Shown in pieces: positions 1 through 7,857 of a DNA stretch of 37,624 nt. The notes beneath the pieces were generated by a model. The model saw only the letters and a program-made list of their open reading frames with translations. It was not told the DNA's origin and searched no databases. This stretch comes from WHSV01 sp050693975 (GTDB lineage Bacteria; Actinomycetota; CADDZG01; WHSQ01): the NCBI GenBank assembly GCA_050693975.1, contig JBOGWV010000227.1, forward strand, positions 1 to 37,624, read 5' to 3'. The translations under genes and the position numbers were made by a program. Position 1 is the stretch's first letter; each line of letters begins with the position of its first letter.

Positions 1-2
1 AC

Positions 3-74
3 CGAGAAGGGGTCCTGCTGAGGGACTTCGAGCTCGACCCCAGCCGGGACTATCAGCCGCGCGATCTCGGGTGA
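3..74 (+). CDS. C-terminal tail of an IS481-type transposase (cut by window edge)
   Basis: An open frame enters from the left edge and stops at TGA 72-74. Its last 23 residues include FELDPSRDYQP. I recall that a closing stretch of the form (L)xLDPxRDYQ is typical of the end of IS481-family DDE transposases. Too little is present to see the catalytic triad. Two 20-bp direct repeats follow the stop within 6 bp, as expected at the end of an insertion sequence. The family call rests on memory of this tail and could be wrong; another integrase-core protein is possible. Confidence 0.45.
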   Translation, partial: REGVLLRDFELDPSRDYQPRDLG

Positions 75-79
75 CCGGT

Positions 80-122
80 GTCCACTATGCTCCGCGACAA
101 CCGTCCACGATGCCCCGCGACA
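80..122 (+). repeat. Two 20-bp direct repeats beside the transposase tail
   Basis: GTCCACTATGCTCCGCGACA (80-99) and GTCCACGATGCCCCGCGACA (103-122) match at 18 of 20 positions and start 23 bp apart. They begin 6 bp after the transposase stop. Multiple short terminal repeats at this spacing are common transposase-binding sites at ends of IS21/IS481-like elements. I infer that this is the right end of the element. Confidence 0.55.
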
Positions 123-131
123 TGACATGAG

Positions 132-217
<86 letters not shown>

Positions 218-239
218 GCGGGCTCATCGTAAGGCCGGG

Positions 240-1829
240 CTAGGCCATCGACACGAGGTCTAGGAGGTCGTCGCTCCAGTAGTCGAGGGTGCCCTCGGGC
301 ATGTAGAGGACGCGGTCGGGCGTCAGCGCACGGACGAACTCCACATCGTGGCTCACCACCACCATGGCTCCCGGCCACCGGCTCAGCGCGTCGGCGATGG
401 CGGTGAGCGAGGGTGGATCGAGGTTGTTGGTGGGCTCGTCGAGCAGCAGCAGGTTGTGCTTGCCCGCCACGAGCTGGGCGAGTGCAAGCTTCGTCTTCTC
501 TCCTCCCGACAGCGTGCCCGCGTCCTGGAACGCGATCTCGCCACTGAGCCCGAACATGCCCATCAGCTGGCGTAGTTGCTGGTCCGATCCGCCTGACTTC
601 CCTCGCATGTGCCACAGGAGGTCGTGGCCGGGGATGATGCCCTCGTGCTCCTGCGCGTAGTAGCCCACCGACGCCCCCACTCCGGTCCTGAACTCGCCTC
701 CGTCGGCCTCGGTCTGGCCGGCAAGGATGCGCAACAAGGAGGTCTTGCCCGCGCCGTTCAGCCCCATCACGAACAAGCGCTCGCCGCGGCCGAGCTCGAA
801 GTCGAGGTCCTCGAACACGGGCGGACCGCCGTAGCCCTTGGTCAAGGAGTCGACGGTGAGCACGAGCTTGCCGCAGTGGGGAGGCTCGGGAAATCGGAAC
901 ACCGTGGAGCGTTCCGTTTTGGGTGCGCTGATCTGCTCGTTGCGCATCCGCTCGACCCGGCTGTCGAGCATCTTCGCGGTGCGCGCTCGACGGACGGTCT
1001 GGCCGCGCATCGAATCGGCCAGCGTGGACAGCCGCTTGATCTCGGAGGCCTGACGGCCGGCGATCTTCGTGAGCCTGGCCTCATCCTTCTTGCGCGCTTC
1101 TCTGTACTCCGAATAGGTGCCCTTGTACTCGACGAGCGCGCCTTCGTCGAGGTGGAGGACGCGGTTGATCGATCGATCGAGCAGGACGAGGTCGTGGCTG
1201 ACCACCAGCAGCGCACCCTTGTAAGTCGCGAGGAATTGCATCAGCCACGACTTGGCATCGGTATCGAGGTGGTTGGTGGGCTCGTCTAGCACCAGTACGT
1301 CGCTCCCCGCGAACAGGATGCGGGCCAGCTCGACGCGTCTCCGCTCGCCTCCCGACAGCGCCGCGACCGGCAAGTCGAGCCGGTCGTCGGGGAGTCCGAG
1401 CCCGTGCGCGATGCGGTGTGCTTCGGACTCCGCGGAGTAGCCGCCCTCGGCCCGGTAGCGCTCCTCGGCCTTCGCGAACCGCTCGACGTTTTTCTTGGAG
1501 GGGTTCTCCTCGATACGAAGGCGCAGTTTTTCGACGCGCACGGCGGCCTGGTCGAGCCCCCGGCCGGACACGACGTGACTCAAAGCGGTGTTGGTGATCG
1601 TCTCTGCATGGAGCCGGGGGTCCTGTCGCAGGTAACCGAGCGCCCCCTTGCGGGCCACGTGACCTTCGATCGCGACGGCCTCGCCACCAACGACCTTCAG
1701 CATCGAGGTCTTGCCGGCACCGTTGCGGCCGACAAGCCCGACCTTGTCGCCGGAATTGAGAGTAAAGCTCGCATCGACGACCACGAGGCGGCCACCGACT
1801 TCGACGCTGAGATTTCGGGCTTGAAGCAT
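240..1829 (-). CDS. ABC-F family ATPase (two ABC domains, ribosome-associated type)
   Basis: This 529-residue protein has two ATP-binding cassettes and no membrane segment. ABC-F proteins of this form act on the ribosome in translation or antibiotic protection. The first Walker A is GRNGAGKT at about 34-41, followed by the signature LSGGERRRVEL and Walker B VLVLDEPTNHLD. A charged linker of about 80 residues (KKDEARLTKI...) precedes the second cassette, which has GLNGAGKT, LSGGEKTKLAL and LLLLDEPTNNLD. All ATPase motifs are intact. The ATG at 1829 has AAGGA about 8 bases upstream. It is transcribed away from a small divergent gene. The subfamily (EttA, Uup or resistance type) cannot be set by eye; the presence of the inter-domain linker favours a translation-factor role. 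Confidence 0.9.
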   Translation of the reverse strand: MLQARNLSVEVGGRLVVVDASFTLNSGDKVGLVGRNGAGKTSMLKVVGGEAVAIEGHVARKGALGYLRQDPRLHAETITNTALSHVVSGRGLDQAAVRVEKLRLRIEENPSKKNVERFAKAEERYRAEGGYSAESEAHRIAHGLGLPDDRLDLPVAALSGGERRRVELARILFAGSDVLVLDEPTNHLDTDAKSWLMQFLATYKGALLVVSHDLVLLDRSINRVLHLDEGALVEYKGTYSEYREARKKDEARLTKIAGRQASEIKRLSTLADSMRGQTVRRARTAKMLDSRVERMRNEQISAPKTERSTVFRFPEPPHCGKLVLTVDSLTKGYGGPPVFEDLDFELGRGERLFVMGLNGAGKTSLLRILAGQTEADGGEFRTGVGASVGYYAQEHEGIIPGHDLLWHMRGKSGGSDQQLRQLMGMFGLSGEIAFQDAGTLSGGEKTKLALAQLVAGKHNLLLLDEPTNNLDPPSLTAIADALSRWPGAMVVVSHDVEFVRALTPDRVLYMPEGTLDYWSDDLLDLVSMA

Positions 1830-1963
1830 GAGGGGTCCTTGATTGTCCCATGTCGTCCCGAAGGATGACCTCGAGCTTGGAGCGTGGATGGACGATTCCG
1901 TAACGGTGGCTCGCTACGGTGACCCAAGTTGAGCACCAACCTGAACTTAGGAGGGAGGTCGGG

Positions 1964-2104
1964 ATGTCACTCACCAACGAGCGCAAGGAATTTGGTTTGG
2001 CGGCCGAGTTCGGCAGGGGAGTGAGCCTCGTCGCCATGACCGGCGCCTCGGTCGGCGGGCTTCTCGGCTTCGCGGCGCTCGGCCTGAGAGCGCTCGGCCT
2101 CTAG
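1964..2104 (+). CDS. Small single-span membrane protein (46 aa)
   Basis: A short frame starts at ATG 1964, 6-13 bases after a strong Shine-Dalgarno TAGGAGGGAGG, and ends at TAG 2102-2104. The first 18 residues are polar and charged (SLTNERKEFGLAAEF). The rest is one glycine/alanine-rich hydrophobic stretch (SLVAMTGASVGGLLGF and on), so a single membrane span close to the C-terminus is likely. A GC hairpin begins at the stop codon. I recognise no family. The excellent ribosome binding site and the terminator-like hairpin are the main reasons to accept it. It is divergent from the ABC-F gene. Confidence 0.6.
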   Translation: MSLTNERKEFGLAAEFGRGVSLVAMTGASVGGLLGFAALGLRALGL

Positions 2105-2123
2105 CGATCGTCTCGACGATCGC
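2104..2123 (+). terminator. Hairpin after the small membrane protein gene
   Basis: GCGATCGT (2104-2111) and ACGATCGC (2116-2123) form a perfect 8-bp stem with a CTCG tetraloop. The hairpin starts on the last base of the stop codon. No T-run follows, so intrinsic termination is only inferred. Confidence 0.5.
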
Positions 2124-2158
2124 GCAAGAAGGTAGCTACTCCTCACGCCTACCACCGT

Positions 2159-2184
2159 GCGGAGGCCACCCGCGAGGCCTCCGC
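2159..2184 (-). terminator. Hairpin between convergent genes, downstream of the cyclophilin gene
   Basis: GCGGAGGCC (2159-2167) and GGCCTCCGC (2176-2184) form a perfect 9-bp stem with an 8-base loop, 8 bp past the cyclophilin stop. It could end transcription from either side. No T-run is present. Confidence 0.5.
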
Positions 2185-2192
2185 CCCTACTA

Positions 2193-2699
2193 CTACTCTA
2201 TCTCCACCCTCTCGAGTACGACGTCGGTCGCCGGCTTGTCCTGGGCCGCAGTCGGGAGCGTCGAGATCTTGTCGACCACGTCCATGCCCTCGACGACCTC
2301 GCCGAAGATCGTGTGCTTGTTGTTGAGCCACGGCGTCTGAGCGACGGTCACGAAGAACTGCGATCCGTTCGAGTCGGGGCCTGCGTTGGCCATGGCGAGC
2401 AATCCGGGGCGGTCGAAGCCCGGCCCCCCCGGTGGACACTCGTCCTCGAACTTGTATCCGGGTCCTCCGCGGCCTGTGCCCTCGGGATCGCCGCCCTGAA
2501 TCATGAAGTCCGGAATCACGCGGTGAAAGATCGTGCCGTCGTAGAGAGGTTCGGACTTGCGCCGGCCATCGCTGGGATCACGCCATTCGCGCTTCCCTGT
2601 GGCCAGGTCCACGAAGTTGGCCACCGTCGTGGGAGCGTGGTCCGGCATCAGCTCGGCTTTGAAGGTTCCCTCCGAGGTGACGAAAGTTGCCTTGGGCAT
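2193..2699 (-). CDS. Peptidyl-prolyl cis-trans isomerase, cyclophilin type
   Basis: This 168-residue protein catalyses cis-trans isomerisation of proline peptide bonds during protein folding. The cyclophilin core is complete: FHRVIPDFMIQGGDP holds the catalytic arginine and the phenylalanine/methionine pocket, followed by a GGPGYKFEDE loop, LAMANAGPDSNGSQFFVT and WLNNKHTIFGEV. There is no signal peptide or transmembrane segment, so a cytoplasmic single-domain form is likely. GGAGGAG lies about 5 bases before the ATG. A short insert (GKREWRDPSDGRRKSE) before the active site is like that seen in actinobacterial homologues. Function is confident; choosing between ppiA and ppiB names is not possible from the sequence. 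Confidence 0.93.
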   Translation of the reverse strand: MPKATFVTSEGTFKAELMPDHAPTTVANFVDLATGKREWRDPSDGRRKSEPLYDGTIFHRVIPDFMIQGGDPEGTGRGGPGYKFEDECPPGGPGFDRPGLLAMANAGPDSNGSQFFVTVAQTPWLNNKHTIFGEVVEGMDVVDKISTLPTAAQDKPATDVVLERVEIE

Positions 2700-2783
2700 C
2701 GGTCTCCTCCGTATGTTTGGCGGTTGCTCGACTACGAGGGTAGGCGCGATCGTCGACCTGCGGCGATACCCGTTGAAGTCGGC

Positions 2784-3545
2784 CTAACGGAAGTTCGGCT
2801 CGCGCTTCTCCATGAAGGCGGCCACCGCTTCGCCGAAGTCGGGAGAGTCGAAGCATTGCATCTGGGCGCGCGCCTCGGCATCCATTCCCTCCGCGATGGC
2901 CACGCGGCCCGACAGCTCCACCAGGGCCTTGACCCCACGGGCGGCCGTGGGCGGAGAGGATGCGATCGCGGCGGCGAGTTCGTCGACGGCGGAGTCGAGC
3001 TCGTCCGGTTCGACCAGGGTCTCCACCAGACCGCGACGATGAGCCTCGGCCCCATCGATACGTTCCTGGGTCCAGATCATCCTCTTCGCGTAGCCCGGGC
3101 CTACCAGGCGTGGTAGCTGCTGAGTTCCCCCGAGGTCGGGCAGGATCCCGAAGCGATGCTCGAGCAGTCCCATCGACGCGTCGCGCGCGGCCACCCGGAT
3201 GTCGCAGGCCAGGGCGAGTTGCAGGCCGGCCCCCAGCGCATGTCCCCTGAGGACCGCGATGGTGGGCATCTCGAGCGCCGCAAGCTTGCGAAAACCAGCC
3301 TGAGCGTGGGCGATCATCTCTTCCATCGAGCCTGCCTGGCTGGAGAACGCCGAGACGTCGATGCCGCTGGACAGCGACGGGCCCTCGCCGGAAATCACCA
3401 CCACCCTCACGTCGCCGCGCTCGCCGATCTCGTCGCAGGCCTGGGCCAGAGCCCCGAAGGTCGCCCAGTCCATGGCGTTAAGTACCTCGGGACGACTAAG
3501 CACGAGGTCGGCCCTCCGCTCGCCGATCTCAACTTTGACCGTCAT
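2784..3545 (-). CDS. Enoyl-CoA hydratase/isomerase family protein
   Basis: A 253-residue crotonase-fold protein, normal length for the family, that should act on an acyl-CoA thioester. The oxyanion-hole segments are visible: SSGIDVSAF at about 59-67 and GHALGAGLQLALACD at about 101-115. GLLEHRFGILPDLGGTQQL follows, and Glu129 sits at the position of the first catalytic glutamate of hydratases. The second glutamate position (in the AKRMIW stretch) is not acidic, so the reaction may be isomerisation or a variant rather than simple hydration. I start at ATG 3545 (MTVKVEIGERRADLVL), because upstream sequence looks non-coding and does not resemble the family. No strong Shine-Dalgarno is visible. 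It is divergent from the secreted peptidase-like gene. Confidence 0.85.
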   Translation of the reverse strand: MTVKVEIGERRADLVLSRPEVLNAMDWATFGALAQACDEIGERGDVRVVVISGEGPSLSSGIDVSAFSSQAGSMEEMIAHAQAGFRKLAALEMPTIAVLRGHALGAGLQLALACDIRVAARDASMGLLEHRFGILPDLGGTQQLPRLVGPGYAKRMIWTQERIDGAEAHRRGLVETLVEPDELDSAVDELAAAIASSPPTAARGVKALVELSGRVAIAEGMDAEARAQMQCFDSPDFGEAVAAFMEKREPNFR

Positions 3546-3573
3546 CGGGCTATCTGACCACAGCCTCTTGGTC

Positions 3574-3593
3574 GCGATCGTCGAGTCGATCGC
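3574..3593. promoter_or_regulatory. Inverted repeat in a divergent intergenic region
   Basis: GCGATCG (3574-3580) and CGATCGC (3587-3593) are perfect inverted copies around 6 bases. They lie between the divergent enoyl-CoA hydratase and secreted-protein genes, where an operator would be expected. It could equally be a chance palindrome in GC-rich DNA. Confidence 0.25.
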
Positions 3594-3702
3594 CCGGCGA
3601 TATGGCGCTTCAGTCGTGCTCGCGGCCCGCCGAGGAAGACCTGGGAGGCATTCCACCGTAAAGTTCCCGAGGCAAATCGCGCGAAAGGCCCGAACCTTCA
3701 GG

Positions 3703-4986
3703 ATGAGATCTCGAATTGCCCTCGTTGCGCTTGTCGCCGTCTCCGCGACCGCCGTTCCGGTCGTGGGCGCAGCCAAGCCGGCGAAACCCTCGTTCGGGCC
3801 GGCCATCGACGCCTCTCCGACCTATGAGGGACAGCGCAAGTGCAGTCCCTACGCCAAGCCGGGGCTGCTGGCCTTTCAGAGGATGGTGCTGGCCGCCTAC
3901 CCGGGCACGGGTTACGGGTCGATCGCCCGGGGTTGCGATATCGGCGGGACGAGCGAGCACAAGGAGGGGCGCGCCTGGGACTGGGGCGTGAACGCCGGCA
4001 ATCGCCGTCAGAGGGCAGCGGCCGAGGATCTCTTTGAGTGGCTCTTCGCCGAGGACTCCTACGGCCACAACTACGCGATGGTTCGCCGGCTGGGCGTCAT
4101 GTACATAATTTTCAACCGCAAGATCTGGTTCCCCGGCGACGGCTGGAGGGTCTACTGCAGACAGCGCAAGAGGGGCTGCGTGTCGCCGGGCAGCGGCAGC
4201 GTGCTCCACCCTCACACCGACCACGTCCACTTCAGCTTCACCTGGGACGGAGCCAAGAAGCGCACGACCTTCTGGAACGTGCAGCGCTCGATGATCGCGG
4301 GGATAGCCGGACACCCCACATCGACGGGTGCATGGCTGGCGGGCGGCAACGGCTCGGTGTTCGTCGACGGTACGGATTTCTACGGCTCGAAGTCGGGGTG
4401 GTTGAAAAAGCCGGTCGTCGCTATGGCGGCGACGCCCAGCGGCGGCGGTTACTGGTTGCTCCGCCGCGACGGGAAGGTCATGGCGTTCGGCGACGCCGTT
4501 CACAAGGGCTCGCTCAACCTTGAGTCGGTCAGGGTCGCGGGGATGAGCGCGACCCCCAGCGGCAAGGGCTATTGGATCGTGACGCGCTCGGGCCGCGTCC
4601 ATGCGTTCGGAAAAGCGATCAACTACGGCGGTGCACGGAAAGAGGGAGTGACGATCACAGGGATTGTGTCGACCCCGACGGGTGGCGGCTACTGGCTCCT
4701 TGCATCCGATGGACGAGTGCTCGTCTACGGAGACGCAGCGCACAAAGGCGAGGCCAGGAGCGGGTCGACTTTCGTGGGTGGCGCCAACCGGGGAGCCGAT
4801 GGTTACTGGCTGGTGTCGGCTGGAGGAAACGTACGCTCCTTCGGAAGCGCCTCTAACGTCGGAGACCTGTCCGGCAACAAGCCGTCGTCACCGGTAGTCG
4901 GCATGGCCGCGACGCCCTCGGGCGAGGGCTACGTTCTGGTCACCGCCAAGGGAAAGATGTTCCGCTTCGGCGACGCCAAGCGCTGA
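3703..4986 (+). CDS. Secreted M15-like zinc peptidase domain with six C-terminal propeller-like repeats
   Basis: The 427-residue product begins with a signal peptide (RSRIALVALVAVSATAVPVV, cleavage likely near AlA23-type VGA-AK). Residues 60-190 carry SEHKEGRAWDWG, which fits the SxHxxGxAxD zinc motif of M15/VanY-like D-Ala-D-Ala peptidases (His86, Asp93). HTDHVHFSF at 171-179 offers the distal zinc histidine (His176 by analogy). From about 205 to the end there are six repeats of about 36 residues built as TPSGGGYWLL-x-DGKVMAFGDA; the first is degenerate. Such repeats are common in extracellular proteins of Acidimicrobiia-like bacteria and probably form a propeller that binds wall or surface glycans. 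I infer a cell-wall peptidase. ATG 3703 is chosen because it starts the signal peptide; its Shine-Dalgarno is weak. Confidence 0.75.
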   Translation: MRSRIALVALVAVSATAVPVVGAAKPAKPSFGPAIDASPTYEGQRKCSPYAKPGLLAFQRMVLAAYPGTGYGSIARGCDIGGTSEHKEGRAWDWGVNAGNRRQRAAAEDLFEWLFAEDSYGHNYAMVRRLGVMYIIFNRKIWFPGDGWRVYCRQRKRGCVSPGSGSVLHPHTDHVHFSFTWDGAKKRTTFWNVQRSMIAGIAGHPTSTGAWLAGGNGSVFVDGTDFYGSKSGWLKKPVVAMAATPSGGGYWLLRRDGKVMAFGDAVHKGSLNLESVRVAGMSATPSGKGYWIVTRSGRVHAFGKAINYGGARKEGVTITGIVSTPTGGGYWLLASDGRVLVYGDAAHKGEARSGSTFVGGANRGADGYWLVSAGGNVRSFGSASNVGDLSGNKPSSPVVGMAATPSGEGYVLVTAKGKMFRFGDAKR

Positions 4987-5017
4987 CGACCCTCCACATC
5001 CTTGATATCAATGCGCC

Positions 5018-5608
5018 ATGACCACTCGTATTGGAGTCTTCATCTTCGACGGAGCCGAGGAGCTCGATTGGGTTGGACCCTGGGAGGTCTTGTCCGCCTG
5101 GGCTCAGCAACATCCGGACGACGACGTCGAGGTGTTCACGGTGGCTCGAGAAACAGAGGCCATCACGTGCGCCAAGGGTCTGCGGGCGGTGCCCGACTTT
5201 AGTTGGGAAACGGCGCCTCCGATCGACGTGCTCGTGTATCCGGGGGGCAGCGGCACTCGCCCACAGCTCAGCGACGACGTGATCCTTGGATGGGTGAGGA
5301 AGACCGCCGAGACCGCCGAGCTCATGACCAGTGTTTGCACCGGAGCGCTCGTATACGCGGCGGCCGGGTTGCTCGACTCGCGCCCCGCGACCACGCACTG
5401 GGGTTCGCTCGACCGACTGGCGGAGCTCGGCTCCGGAATCGAGGTGCGGCCGGACGACCGCTTCGTGGATGACGGAACCATCATCACCGCGGCGGGCGTA
5501 TCGGCGGGAATCGATATGGCGCTGCACCTCGTCGCGAGGCTTCATTCAACCGAGCGGGCAAGACAGGTGCGGCGTTACATTCAGTACGATCCCGCGCCCC
5601 CGGTTTGA
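5018..5608 (+). CDS. DJ-1/PfpI family protein, isonitrile hydratase-like
   Basis: A 196-residue class I glutamine-amidotransferase-like fold. The nucleophile elbow SVCTGAL contains Cys107, and DWVGPWEVL near the N-terminus supplies the acidic residue that pairs with the cysteine in this family. LLDSRPATTHWGSL and TAAGVSAGIDMALHLVA match the subgroup that includes isonitrile hydratase and AraC-associated DJ-1 proteins. No DNA-binding domain follows, so this is a stand-alone enzyme. It lies 31 bp after the secreted peptidase gene and may be co-transcribed. Its stop codon abuts the stop of the convergent cyclase gene with no bases between. The substrate cannot be predicted; a glyoxalase-type or stress role is also possible. 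Confidence 0.82.
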   Translation: MTTRIGVFIFDGAEELDWVGPWEVLSAWAQQHPDDDVEVFTVARETEAITCAKGLRAVPDFSWETAPPIDVLVYPGGSGTRPQLSDDVILGWVRKTAETAELMTSVCTGALVYAAAGLLDSRPATTHWGSLDRLAELGSGIEVRPDDRFVDDGTIITAAGVSAGIDMALHLVARLHSTERARQVRRYIQYDPAPPV

Positions 5609-6598
5609 CTAGTCGGGATGGGAGAGGCGGATGACCTCGAGATCGTTCCCGCCGGTGGCCTTCGCGCGATACATGGCGGCGTCCGCGTGTTGTATCAGTG
5701 ACTCGAAGTCGTCGTGACTCGACGGCGATAAGACGACGCCGACCGTAGCGGTGATCCGGACGCGACCGGACTCTACGGAGACCGGTGCGCGCACGGCATC
5801 GAGCAACCGGCGCGCGATTCGCACGGCCTGATTTGCGTCGGGAAGGTCTTCGCACACCACGACGAATTCGTCTCCTCCGAAGCGACCGACCGTGTCACCC
5901 GGACGAAGGGTGTCCTGAAGTCGCCCGGCCAGCTCGGTCAGGATTTCGTCTCCTGCGTGATGACCGAACGTGTCGTTGACCATCTTGAAGTCGTCAAGGT
6001 CCAGCACCATGAGCACCACGGTCGTGCCCTGTCTTTCCTGTCGCTCGATCGCCTGGGTGGCGCGGTCCACGAGAAGACGGCGGTTGGGAAGCCCGGTGAG
6101 GGGGTCGTGGAGAGCCAGGCGAGTCAACTCGTCCTGGGTGGTCCGATGCCGGGTCAGGTCCTTGGCCATGAGCACGAATCCCCGCAGCTCGTCGGCCGAG
6201 TTCCTCAGACAGGTGAGGTCGAGATCGACCCACACCCCGGCGCCATCCTTGGTGGTCATCCACTGCTCGACGTTGCAGTTGCCCATCGTCAAGGCGTTGT
6301 CGAGATGAATGCGGGGAAGACCATCGTCGATGTCGTGGATTGGATAGAGCTGCGAGAAGTGCCGGCCGACGATATCGGCCTCGCGATATCCAAGGAGGCG
6401 TTGCGCGCCTCGGTTCCAGGTCATCACCAGCCCCGGCGGCTCCGCGGAGATGATCGCGATGGCATAGCCCAACGCTCTGTGGGCTCCCGCGAGCAGAAGC
6501 GATTCCCGGAGCGGCTCCGGGACATCTAGTCCGCTGACAACCGAGGATCGAAGTCCGCTCGCGGTGGTTGCGTCGGCCTTCACAGGCTTTGGGGTCAT
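5609..6598 (-). CDS. PAS-GGDEF diguanylate cyclase
   Basis: A soluble 329-residue protein that should make cyclic di-GMP from two GTP. A PAS domain spans about 42-150 (AIAIISAEPPGLVMTWNRGA; LGYREADIVGRHFSQLYP; MTTKDGAGVWVDLDLT). A GGDEF domain spans about 160-325, starting HDPLTGLPNRRLL, with an intact GGDEF signature at 241-245. RPGD at 232-235, five residues before the signature, is a complete RxxD product-inhibition site. No membrane segment is present, so the PAS domain probably senses a cytoplasmic ligand or redox state. It converges with the DJ-1 gene with zero spacing. Confidence 0.92.
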   Translation of the reverse strand: MTPKPVKADATTASGLRSSVVSGLDVPEPLRESLLLAGAHRALGYAIAIISAEPPGLVMTWNRGAQRLLGYREADIVGRHFSQLYPIHDIDDGLPRIHLDNALTMGNCNVEQWMTTKDGAGVWVDLDLTCLRNSADELRGFVLMAKDLTRHRTTQDELTRLALHDPLTGLPNRRLLVDRATQAIERQERQGTTVVLMVLDLDDFKMVNDTFGHHAGDEILTELAGRLQDTLRPGDTVGRFGGDEFVVVCEDLPDANQAVRIARRLLDAVRAPVSVESGRVRITATVGVVLSPSSHDDFESLIQHADAAMYRAKATGGNDLEVIRLSHPD

Positions 6599-6749
6599 CC
6601 TGGGATGACGCTAGACAGGATTGCTCCACACAGCATCACCTCGGGGGAGTAGGTCTTCTACGGACGATGTCCGATGCGAGAGTGGCGCTCGGGGCGTTGA
6701 CTTGGGCTCTCATGATGCTGCGTCTACGAGTGCCCGCTGGGGGGCGCGC

Positions 6750-7817
6750 GTGTCCGTCGTAATCGTCACTGGCTCAGGGGGTCTTGTCGGATCCGAGGCG
6801 GCCCGTGTCTTTGCGGCGCTGGGCTACGACGTGGTCGGGATCGACAACGACATGCGCCGGCTGTTCTTCGGCTCCGACGCTTCCACCCTCTGGAACGTGA
6901 ACCGGCTAGAGCGCGAGCTCGGCAGTGGTTACTGGCACTTCTCGGTCGACATCCGTAACCGCGAAGGGGTCATGGACGTCTTTCGGATCTACAGCGAGAA
7001 CGTCGCGGTCGTGGTTCACGCCGCGGCCCAGCCCTCACGCGATTGGGGCGGACGGGAGCCTTCGACCGATTTCGCCGTCAATGCACTCGGGACGCTCAAC
7101 GTCCTAGAGGCGACTCGTGAGTTCTCGCCGGGAGCGACTTTCATCTTCACCTCGACGAGCAAGGTCTACGGGGATCGTCCCAACGAGCTTCCACTCGTGG
7201 AGCTCGACACGCGCTACGAGCTGGAGCCGAGCCATCCTTACTTTCGTGGCGTCGGCGAGGACATGGCCGTCGATGCCTGCAGCCATGCAATCTCGGGAGC
7301 TTCGAAGCTGTCCGCCGACCTCTTGGTCCAGGAGTACGGAAGGTCCTTCGGCCTCAATACAGTGTGCTTCCGCAGCGGGACGGTGACAGGGCAGAATCAG
7401 TCATCGACCGCTCTCCACGGATACATCGCGTACCTAATCAAGTGCGCCAGCAGTGGTGGCCACTACACGGTCTACGGCTACAAGGGCAAGAAGGTGCGGG
7501 ATGTAATACACGTTTCCGACCTGGCCGCGGCCTTCGTCGAGTTCGTGAAGCACCCTCGGGCCGGAGAGATCTACAACCTGGGCGGCGGCCGCCGGATCAA
7601 TTGCTCGGTCATCGAGGCAATCGAGCGGGCCCAGGCCGTGACCGGAAAGCGGATGAACTGGTCATACCTCAGCGCGATGCGTAGCGGTGAAACGATCTGG
7701 TGGATTGGGGACAACTCCAAGTTCGAAGCTCACTACCCGGAATGGGAGATGACCTACGACCTCGAACGCATATTCGAAGAGGTGCACGAGGCGAATCTCG
7801 AACGCTGGAGCGGCTAG
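6750..7817 (+). CDS. NAD-dependent epimerase/dehydratase, CDP-paratose 2-epimerase-like
   Basis: A 355-residue extended short-chain dehydrogenase. VIVTGSGGLVGSEAARV gives the GxxGxxG nucleotide-binding turn. FFGSDASTLWNVNRLE and the C-terminal YPEWEMTYDLERIFEE resemble CDP-tyvelose/CDP-paratose 2-epimerase relatives, which rework nucleotide-linked sugars for surface glycans. TSTSKVYGD supplies the active-site serine. In the usual YxxxK motif the lysine is kept (Lys186 in SGASK), but the tyrosine position is Ser182, so classic proton transfer is questionable. I start at GTG 6750, directly before the Rossmann strand and a few bases after a G-rich run; an ATG at 6621 would add 43 unconserved residues. 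No other glycan gene lies beside it. Confidence 0.8.
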   Translation: MSVVIVTGSGGLVGSEAARVFAALGYDVVGIDNDMRRLFFGSDASTLWNVNRLERELGSGYWHFSVDIRNREGVMDVFRIYSENVAVVVHAAAQPSRDWGGREPSTDFAVNALGTLNVLEATREFSPGATFIFTSTSKVYGDRPNELPLVELDTRYELEPSHPYFRGVGEDMAVDACSHAISGASKLSADLLVQEYGRSFGLNTVCFRSGTVTGQNQSSTALHGYIAYLIKCASSGGHYTVYGYKGKKVRDVIHVSDLAAAFVEFVKHPRAGEIYNLGGGRRINCSVIEAIERAQAVTGKRMNWSYLSAMRSGETIWWIGDNSKFEAHYPEWEMTYDLERIFEEVHEANLERWSG

Positions 7818-7857
7818 TTCAGAATCTACTCTGGCGATGGCGGGGGGCTGATCTAAA

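Noticed and set aside
609..1868. Long plus-strand open frames opposite the ABC-F gene
   Set aside because: They mirror the minus-strand codons of an intact ABC-F ATPase, have no ribosome binding sites, and their protein composition is not family-like.
1964..2104. The 46-residue protein as a RiPP precursor
   Set aside because: No maturase, protease or exporter gene is near, and the C-terminal part is a plain membrane segment.
2157..3116. Plus-strand 319-codon frame opposite the cyclophilin and enoyl-CoA hydratase genes
   Set aside because: It is antisense to two clear protein families and rich in arginine/proline, a typical GC-rich shadow.
3610..4743. Minus-strand 377-codon frame inside the secreted peptidase-like gene
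   Set aside because: The plus strand has a signal peptide, zinc motif and repeats; the minus frame has no recognisable features.
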